Positions 58,796 to 64,000 of a DNA stretch of 64,000 nucleotides are shown one piece after another (the stretch's first letter is position 1; each line of letters begins with the position of its first letter). The stretch spans positions 496,001 through 560,000 of the forward strand of contig NZ_JAHOPF010000002.1 in the NCBI RefSeq assembly GCF_019038595.1. Reading direction: 5' to 3'. The position numbers were made by a program, and so were the translations under genes. The DNA is from Kaistella soli (GTDB taxonomy: Bacteria > Bacteroidota > Bacteroidia > Flavobacteriales > Weeksellaceae). The notes under the pieces were generated by a model. The model saw only the letters and a list, made by a program, of their open reading frames with translations, was not told where the DNA came from and ran no database searches.

Positions 58796-58892
58796 GCGCC
58801 CCGGATTGAACGGCATGTCTGAGCTCTTTTCTTTGCGGCGGCAAAGCCGCCGCAAAGAAAAAGCGAGTAGTGAAAGCCGGAAATGTGCGCCC
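58796..58892 (+). repeat. Dispersed hairpin repeat, copy C
   Basis: GCGCCCCGGATTGAACGGC leads into TCTGAGCTC and a perfect 16-bp stem (58827-58842 with 58846-58861) around AAA; its core is GCGGCGGC-AAA-GCCGCCGC. AAGCGAGTAGTGAAAGC follows. The flanks match copy A and the hairpin matches copy B. It lies just upstream of prmA and downstream of GT2. Confidence 0.78.
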
Positions 58893-58898
58893 AAACTA

Positions 58899-59897
58899 CT
58901 ACTGATGAAAATGCTTTGGAAATGCTTCCTCAGGTTTCTGTCTGAAAATATTGAGCAAAACCCACGATTTCAGGAAACCGTAACCGTAGGAAAACATCTG
59001 TATATACGTGGAAATAATGGCAAACGATGCGATGCTGATGTTTTTGGTTTTGTACAGCGCATGGAAAAACACCAGCACTGTGTATAAGCCGTACATCGCC
59101 AGAATAAATCCTTTCTGAAACAGGAAATACTCGATAAATCCAAGAATATAACCGATGAGAAACAGGGACGGAAACGCGAAAGAAATTTTCACATATTTTG
59201 GATGTCTCTGATTAAGGATTGGCCGTGCGCAGCCGAACTGATAAACCTGTTTCGAGAATTTCCCGAAATCGACCCGCCTTTTGTGGTAAACGCCAATATC
59301 ATCGAAAAATGCCGTAATGAAACCGTTTTCCCAAAGGGTCATCGAAAGATCCGGATCTTCACCGATTCTCATTTCCGAAAAACCGCCGACTTTTTCAAAT
59401 GTGGATTTGCGGACGCCCATATTGAAACTCCGCGGCTGAAATTTGGTCACCGCTTTTTTGCTGCCGCGGATTCCGCCCGTGGTAAAAACCGAGGTCATGG
59501 AATAGGAAATCGCTTTCTGCATCAGATTGAAACCTTTGTGGGCTTTGTCGGCACCGCCAAAAGCGTCACACGGAATTTCAGCGATATTTTTTTTGATATT
59601 TACTATATAATCTTTCTCCACAATCACATCAGAATCCACGAAAACAAGCCAGTGATTCTTTGCTCTTCTGGCTCCGTAATTCCTTGACAAACCTGGACCG
59701 GAATTGTCTTTACGGAAAAACTGAATGTTCAGGCTTTCAGCAAAAAGTTCTATGGTCGGTCTTAAATCAATCTGAGAACCATCGTCCACAATTATAATTT
59801 CAAAATCCTTGTCAGTCTGATGGGACAGGGAATTGAGCAACTCGAAAAGTTCGTCCTTTCGGTTGTAGATGGCGATGATAATGGAGATTGAGTTCAA
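58899..59897 (-). CDS. Glycosyltransferase family 2
   Basis: The 332-residue protein has the GT-A opening SISIIIAIYNRKDELFELL, IIIVDDGS with D38/D39 and the metal-binding DSD at 88-90 in VFVDSDVIVEKDYI. RSFNMGVRKSTFEKVGGF, GEDPDLSMTLWENG and VYHKRRVDFGKF follow (about 150-230). The C-terminus has two or three hydrophobic helices (about 235-300), so it is membrane-bound. It begins 19 bp after the RlmL-like gene stop. Donor and acceptor are unknown. Confidence 0.88.
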   Translation of the reverse strand: MNSISIIIAIYNRKDELFELLNSLSHQTDKDFEIIIVDDGSQIDLRPTIELFAESLNIQFFRKDNSGPGLSRNYGARRAKNHWLVFVDSDVIVEKDYIVNIKKNIAEIPCDAFGGADKAHKGFNLMQKAISYSMTSVFTTGGIRGSKKAVTKFQPRSFNMGVRKSTFEKVGGFSEMRIGEDPDLSMTLWENGFITAFFDDIGVYHKRRVDFGKFSKQVYQFGCARPILNQRHPKYVKISFAFPSLFLIGYILGFIEYFLFQKGFILAMYGLYTVLVFFHALYKTKNISIASFAIISTYIQMFSYGYGFLKSWVLLNIFRQKPEEAFPKHFHQ

Positions 59898-59916
59898 TGG
59901 ATTTCGGAGCGCTTAA

Positions 59917-61086
59917 TTAAGTGGGTTCGTTTGTTAATTTATGGATTTTCTTTGTTCCCTCATACATCTCAAACTGCAGGAATCTGCATTCCAGCTTTCC
60001 GTTGAAAAGCTTGATTCGGCGGGAAGGTCTTAATCCAACTTTCTTGGCAGCATCAAGATCTGAAGAAATAAACCACGCTAAAGTATTAGGATAATTTTTC
60101 TTAAAAGTATCACCGATCTTTTTGTAAAAATCATCGTCCAGAATTTCAATTCTCTCGTCATAAGGCGGATTGAAAACCATCAATAATGGGAACAATTCTT
60201 TTTTAGATTCGAAGAAATCCTGTCTTTTCACTTCAATCACGTCTTCCATTTCGGCAGCTTCGATATTGAGGTGTGCAGCGTTCAGCATCTGAGAATCCAG
60301 ATCATAACCCACAATTTTTCCGCTGAATTCTTTTACGCGGTTAATTCTTACTTCTTTTATTTTCTGGAAAAGTTCTGCATCATAATTTTTCCAGTTCTGA
60401 AAACCGAATTTTCTTCTAAAAATCTGCGCAGGCAAATCCATTGCGATCATCGCCGCTTCTATCAGCAAAGTACCGGAACCGCACATCGGATCCAAAAAGT
60501 TTCCTTTTCCGTCCCAACCTGCAAGCTGCAGCATTCCGCTGGCCAACACTTCGTTAATAGGAGCTTCCCCCTGCTCTTTTCTGTATCCGCGTTTGAATAA
60601 GGGGTCGCCGCCAGAATCCAGAGAAATGGTTACCAGTTCACGGTCAATATGCAGGTGGAATTTAATATCTGGGTCCTGAACATCCACGTTTGGTCTTTTC
60701 CTGTGTTTGAATTTGAAGTAATCTACGATGGCGTCCTTCATTTTCTGGGACATAAACTGCGAATGTTTAAACCTTTCAGAATAAACGGTCGCGTCAATTG
60801 CAAAGGTCTGGTCAACGCTCATATATTCGTCCCAGGGAAAAGCAAAAAGTTTATCGTAAAAACGGCTTTCATCCCAGGCTTTAAAGGTAAGCAGCGGAAT
60901 TAAGATCTTTACCGCCGTTCTCGCTGAATAGTTAAGTTTATAAAGAAAACCGAGGTCGCCTTCGCAGTTTACCGCACGGTTTTTTATTTCAACATTTGCG
61001 CCGCCCAGTTTTTTCACTTCTTCGGCCAACACTTCTTCGAGACCGAAAAATGTTTTTATCTGTATTTGTAGATTTTCTGTGTTCAT
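59917..61086 (-). CDS. THUMP-domain 23S rRNA methyltransferase (RlmL N-terminal half type)
   Basis: The 389-residue protein has an N-terminal THUMP domain (about 40-165, KNRAVNCEGDLGFLYKLNYSARTA and VDQTFAIDATVYS) and a SAM domain with LDPMCGSGTLLIEAAMIA (about 199-216) and the catalytic NPPYDERIE, a motif for N2-guanine methylation. It matches the first half of E. coli RlmL (m2G2445 of 23S rRNA), without the RlmK half. A -7 box ends 7 bp upstream of the ATG. Confidence 0.85.
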   Translation of the reverse strand: MNTENLQIQIKTFFGLEEVLAEEVKKLGGANVEIKNRAVNCEGDLGFLYKLNYSARTAVKILIPLLTFKAWDESRFYDKLFAFPWDEYMSVDQTFAIDATVYSERFKHSQFMSQKMKDAIVDYFKFKHRKRPNVDVQDPDIKFHLHIDRELVTISLDSGGDPLFKRGYRKEQGEAPINEVLASGMLQLAGWDGKGNFLDPMCGSGTLLIEAAMIAMDLPAQIFRRKFGFQNWKNYDAELFQKIKEVRINRVKEFSGKIVGYDLDSQMLNAAHLNIEAAEMEDVIEVKRQDFFESKKELFPLLMVFNPPYDERIEILDDDFYKKIGDTFKKNYPNTLAWFISSDLDAAKKVGLRPSRRIKLFNGKLECRFLQFEMYEGTKKIHKLTNEPT

Positions 61087-61093
61087 CGTTTTG

Positions 61094-61101
61094 CAAAGGT
61101 A
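61094..61101 (-). promoter_or_regulatory. -7 promoter element of the RlmL-like gene
   Basis: The minus strand reads TACCTTTG (TAnnTTTG), 7 bp before the ATG at 61086. Confidence 0.45.
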
Positions 61102-61107
61102 AGAATT

Positions 61108-61455
61108 TTAGAGGTCGCTCCTACGGAGCTTCTTGATTTTCTCAATTATGTTGCTACAAAAAGTAGGCTCCTACGGAGCCGTCGAAATCAACATCTATTC
61201 CTTTCATGAAATTTTGATCAGAACGCTCCGCAGAAGATCCTTGTTGAAAAATACACGAGCTTTTTAGAGACCGCTCCTACGGAGCTCCTTGACTTTTTCA
61301 ATTATGTTACTACAAAAAGTAAGCTCCTACGGAGCCTACCCAATCAGTATCTATTGTTATTGTGAAATTTCGTTTAAAAAGGCTCCGTAGAAGCCGACTC
61401 TCTGTAGAATATTATATTTCCAAATGTTGTGGAGCTCCGTAGGAGCGACCTCTAA
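61108..61455. repeat. 348-bp palindrome-rich element with 23-bp inverted ends (REP/MITE-like)
   Basis: The ends (61108-61130 and 61433-61455) are perfect 23-bp inverted repeats containing the core GCTCCTACGGAGC. Inside, the palindromic core recurs at 61117, 61167, 61273 and 61323, with degenerate copies near 61224 and 61381 and an inverted copy at 61434. The left and middle parts (from 61117 and from 61273) form an imperfect tandem duplication with a period of 156 bp. There is no coding potential. It lies 58 bp from the interrupted IS200/RAYT-like transposase gene. Confidence 0.82.
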
Positions 61456-61513
61456 TCATAAAATTCAAAAAGATATTTTTCATCAAAATCAACTCCCGAA
61501 TTCTTCAAGATAT

Positions 61514-61915
61514 TTAAATACTCATCCCTAAAACTAATCTTTTATGATGTTCTTCCTGATTCAGAATATATTTGCAAACCTGCCCAACCTGACTTTTAGA
61601 ATAAGAAAATGCTCCGTAACCTTCCTACCAGTTAAATTTCCTGTTACACCAATGACTTTCATTAATAAATTTGGAGGAACCTGCTTTTATATCCCGCACG
61701 ATTTCAGAAAGCGACTTATCTAAATTCTGAAAAGAAAACAGCAGATGTATGTGATCAGGATTAGCATAAAGCGCAAGCAATTTCTGTTTTCTGTTGTTTA
61801 CAATTCCGGCAATATATTTTTCAAGTTCAATCCTGTGGGAAGATGGAATGAGATTTTCCCTGCCTTTTACGCAGAAAACAATCTGTATGTAAATTTGAGA
61901 ATAAGTATTGGGCAT
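61514..61915 (-). pseudogene. IS200/IS605-like (RAYT-type) transposase, interrupted by an amber codon
   Basis: The 133-codon frame encodes a Y1/HUH transposase. It begins MPNTYSQIYIQIVFCVKGRE and carries the HUH histidines H55/H57 in PDHIHLLF. At codon 97 (61627-61625), after KFNW, is TAG; the frame then continues EGYGAFSYSKSQVGQVCKYI to a TAA at 61516-61514. Y116 fits the catalytic tyrosine (59 residues after H57; 61 in IS608 TnpA). Related proteins have glutamine at the amber position, so a CAG-to-TAG change is the simplest explanation. As read, the product lacks the tyrosine and should be inactive. Confidence 0.85.
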
Positions 61916-61931
61916 TTCAGCGGATTTCAGT

Positions 61932-61949
61932 CAAATTTAGTTATTTTTG
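61932..61949. promoter_or_regulatory. Back-to-back divergent -7 elements
   Basis: TAAATTTG on the minus strand (61939-61932) serves the transposase pseudogene, and TATTTTTG on the plus strand (61942-61949) serves the methyltransferase at 61954. The two boxes are only 2 bp apart, so both promoters cannot be occupied at once. Confidence 0.55.
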
Positions 61950-61953
61950 CAGA

Positions 61954-62709
61954 ATGGCATGGTTTGAAACTTGGTTTGATACTCCTTATTATCATATTCT
62001 TTATAAAGACAGGGATTTTTTAGAAGCAGAAAACTTTATCTCGCTGCTTATCAGCGATTTAAATATTCCGATAAACTCAACAATAATCGATTTAGCCTGC
62101 GGAAAAGGAAGACACTCCGTTTTTCTCCATCAGCTGGGTTATAACGTTCTGGGACTTGATTTGTCTAAAGAAAGTATTTCACAGAATAAAAAATTCGAAA
62201 CAGTTGATTCCGAAGAACATTTTCTGAAATTCGGAGTTCACGATATGCGGGAAGAAATTTATCCTGAAATTTCGGCTGAAAAAGTAGATGCAGTTTTCAA
62301 TCTTTTTACGAGTTTCGGCTATTTTGAGGATGAAGCTGAAGACCGGAAAATATTCAGTTCGGTAAAAAACACGTTAAAAGAAAACGGTTATTTCGTTTTG
62401 GATTTCCTCAATGAAAAATGGGTAAAAAACACTTTAGTTCCCCAAGAGGTGACTATGAAAGAAGGAATAAATTTTCATATCACTAAAAAAATTGAAAATC
62501 AGCATGTCATCAAGGATATTCATTTTAAAGATAAGGACAAGGATTTTCATTTTTTTGAGAAAGTGAAACTTCATACGCTTGAAGAGATCGGAAAATATGC
62601 AGAAGAATCCGGATTTGAAAGAGTCAAAATTTACGGAGACTACAATCTGGGAGAATACGACCGTGAAACTTCGCCGAGATGCATTAATGTTTTCAGGAAA
62701 AAAAGATAA
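61954..62709 (+). CDS. Class I SAM-dependent methyltransferase
   Basis: The 251-residue protein starts MAWFETWFDTPYYHILYKDRD. It has motif I as IIDLACGKGRHSVFLHQLG (about 43-61), VLGLDLSKESI as motif II and VDAVFNLFTSFGYFEDEAED as motif IV. The start codon is 5 bp after a -7 box, and the conserved N-terminus supports it. The substrate is unknown. The ZIP transporter gene follows after 5 bp, so the two form an operon. Confidence 0.82.
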   Translation: MAWFETWFDTPYYHILYKDRDFLEAENFISLLISDLNIPINSTIIDLACGKGRHSVFLHQLGYNVLGLDLSKESISQNKKFETVDSEEHFLKFGVHDMREEIYPEISAEKVDAVFNLFTSFGYFEDEAEDRKIFSSVKNTLKENGYFVLDFLNEKWVKNTLVPQEVTMKEGINFHITKKIENQHVIKDIHFKDKDKDFHFFEKVKLHTLEEIGKYAEESGFERVKIYGDYNLGEYDRETSPRCINVFRKKR

Positions 62710-62714
62710 AAAGC

Positions 62715-63407
62715 ATGATCATACTTTTATTGATTTTGAGTGTTTTAGCAGGAGTTTTTCTCGGAAAATTTTTCGGAGAAAAACAGAAATTCGCAAAAAA
62801 CCTGTTGATTTTAAGTGCCGGATTTCTGATTACGATCTGTCTGAATGATGTTTTCCCGGAAGTGTACGCTTCAGACAATCACAACATCGGAATCTTCGTA
62901 ATTGCCGGGGTTTTGCTGCAGATGCTTCTCGAAAATCTCACTAAAGGTTTTGAACACGGCCACTTTCATCATCATCAGGAAGAAAAAAACATCCTGCCCA
63001 TTGCCCTGATGATCGGAATGTTTATTCACGCATTTCTGGAAGGAATTCCGCTGGCGAATGAGAAAAATATTTTTGATCCTTATTTAATGGGAATTCTTTT
63101 CCATAACCTTCCCATTTCTTTTGTTCTTGGTGCATTTCTTATTCAGAAAAACAAATTCACCACTTCATCATGGCTGGTGATCGCTTTTTTTGCTATTGCT
63201 TCCCCTTTGGGACTGCTTTTAGGAAATTATTTCAATCCTGATTTTAAGGTCTATTTCTTAGCTCTGGTTGGCGGAATCTTCCTTCATATCTCTTCCGTTA
63301 TTATTTTCGAGAGCAACAAAAACCACAATATCGACTGGACCAAAATCTTAATGGTGATTTGCGGTATTGTGCTGGCTTTGGTAAGCCATTTGTCCCATAA
63401 CCATTAA
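62715..63407 (+). CDS. ZIP-family metal transporter
   Basis: The 230-residue protein has seven or eight hydrophobic segments. The metal site residues are in the segment IHAFLEGIPLA and the next helix HNLPISFVLGA; the usual HNxPE of ZIP proteins is changed to HNLPIS. The cytoplasmic loop FEHGHFHHHQEE is histidine-rich, as in zinc and iron transporters of this family. It is expected to import Zn2+, Fe2+ or Mn2+. It follows the methyltransferase gene by 5 bp. Confidence 0.85.
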   Translation: MIILLLILSVLAGVFLGKFFGEKQKFAKNLLILSAGFLITICLNDVFPEVYASDNHNIGIFVIAGVLLQMLLENLTKGFEHGHFHHHQEEKNILPIALMIGMFIHAFLEGIPLANEKNIFDPYLMGILFHNLPISFVLGAFLIQKNKFTTSSWLVIAFFAIASPLGLLLGNYFNPDFKVYFLALVGGIFLHISSVIIFESNKNHNIDWTKILMVICGIVLALVSHLSHNH

Positions 63408-63409
63408 AC

Positions 63410-63437
63410 AAAAAAGACTCCGGATTGCTCCGGAGTC
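63410..63437 (-). terminator. Terminator of the OMPP1/FadL gene
   Basis: GACTCCGGA and TCCGGAGTC form a perfect 9-bp stem around TTGC (63416-63437). A T run follows on the minus strand; the plus strand lacks one. Confidence 0.75.
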
Positions 63438-63466
63438 CCCATCATTATTTCACTTAATTCTGGAAA

Positions 63467-64000
63467 TTAAAACTTCCAGCCTAATGTGATATAGAAATTA
63501 TCTCTCTTATTTTTTACATTGGATACCACCGACGCATCAGATTCAACAATGTACTGGTTGGAAAAATAGCCGGTGTTGTTGGCTGCTGAACCCTGAAGAA
63601 ACGGACTGCTGTATTCGGAACTTACGTTCTGGTAAGCAGCATCAATATAAAATGATTTAAAATCATATCCGATCCCGCCTGCAATGGTATTTCTTTTTCC
63701 TAAAATTAAATTGTCATACGCTGTATTCCCGGAAACGGTCGGAATTGACATTGAGTCAAAAGGACTCGCCGCAAATCCGTATCCTCCTCTTAATCTGAAA
63801 TCATTTAGTCGGTATTCCGCACCTACTTTAATTTCTGAAAGGTTGTTGGAGTGATCTGATAAAAACTGGTTCAGTTCTGTTTCTGCATCTCCATACACTT
63901 TATATTTGGATTTCGTAAGTCCCAATGAATAATCCACATTGATTGCGAAATTTTTACTGGCTACATAAGCCGCACTTAAAGTGGCTTTCAGTGGCGTTGA
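63467..64000 (-). CDS. OMPP1/FadL/TodX-family outer membrane protein, C-terminal part
   Basis: The frame is open to the window edge, so the N-terminus lies beyond it; 177 residues are present. The sequence TPLKATLSAAYVASKNFAINVDY, the strand GAEYRLNDFRLRGGYGFAASPFD and the terminal aromatic residue of KRDNFYITLGWKF are typical of the FadL/OMPP1 barrel. Such proteins move hydrophobic substrates such as fatty acids or aromatic compounds into the cell. A link to the catechol operon is possible but unproven. Confidence 0.82.
   Translation of the reverse strand, partial: STPLKATLSAAYVASKNFAINVDYSLGLTKSKYKVYGDAETELNQFLSDHSNNLSEIKVGAEYRLNDFRLRGGYGFAASPFDSMSIPTVSGNTAYDNLILGKRNTIAGGIGYDFKSFYIDAAYQNVSSEYSSPFLQGSAANNTGYFSNQYIVESDASVVSNVKNKRDNFYITLGWKF

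Overview
The window looks like a chromosomal segment of a Bacteroidota bacterium of class Flavobacteriia, most likely a Chryseobacterium/Kaistella-type member of the Weeksellaceae. The grounds are an AT-rich sequence, Sec signal peptides and lipoboxes of the Bacteroidota kind, repeated TAnnTTTG -7 promoter elements (one with a TTTG element 19 bp upstream), fused hisB and hisIE genes, a RecQ without its zinc cysteines, and an FadL/OMPP1 porin. The assignment rests on these features, not on a database search. Gene density is high, and there is no prophage, CRISPR array or rRNA operon.

Layout. 1-4900: the end of an aminotransferase, a ferritin-like YciE protein, a MgtA-type P-type ATPase and a methyltransferase. 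5068-12181: a complete histidine operon on the minus strand (hisG-D-C-B-H-A-F-IE). It is preceded by a -7 promoter element, a 17-codon leader peptide with five histidines and an intrinsic terminator, which together form a classical attenuator not seen by ordinary gene calling. 12240-18541: a zinc-ribbon protein, tRNA-Pro(GGG), CvfB, a KTSC protein, a 21-bp tandem repeat with a possible cationic micropeptide, dihydrolipoamide dehydrogenase and a B12-dependent ribonucleotide reductase with palindromic operator candidates upstream. 18606-24774: a recQ transcription unit that carries a toxin-antitoxin pair and a glycosyltransferase, then kdsD and tatC.

24812-39700: hydrolases, followed by a catechol ortho-cleavage operon (araC-type regulator, catB, catC, catA, catD, fused CoA-transferase, FUSC-like membrane protein, pcaF) that takes catechol to succinyl-CoA and acetyl-CoA. 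A run of small minus-strand genes (SDR, DUF1801, VOC, GNAT, two unknowns, DUF1569) and a Crp/Fnr regulator follow. 39750-43422: a TolC / membrane-fusion lipoprotein / ABC-2 permease export system with an FNR-type palindrome in its promoter. 43477-51975: a 1949-residue alpha-2-macroglobulin, a UbiA-like membrane protein and an Omp85-type protein.

51963-64000: a second toxin-antitoxin pair directly in front of recF and a DUF721/DciA-like gene, a Gcr-type membrane protein, mtgA, a cobalamin/iron-type binding lipoprotein, tRNA-Arg(ACG), prmA, a GT2 glycosyltransferase and an RlmL-like methyltransferase. Then come a 348-bp palindrome-rich element with 23-bp inverted ends, an amber-interrupted IS200/RAYT-like transposase, a methyltransferase-ZIP transporter pair and the 3' part of an OMPP1/FadL porin. 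Three copies of a dispersed hairpin repeat lie at 24812, 36617 and 58796.

The less ordinary signals are regulatory or accessory: the his attenuator, two 6-4-6 Crp/Fnr-type palindromes, an AraC-type direct repeat before catB, very short distances between -7 boxes and start codons, toxin-antitoxin pairs inside both the recQ and recF units, and the RAYT/REP-like locus. I did not find a clearly new multi-gene system.
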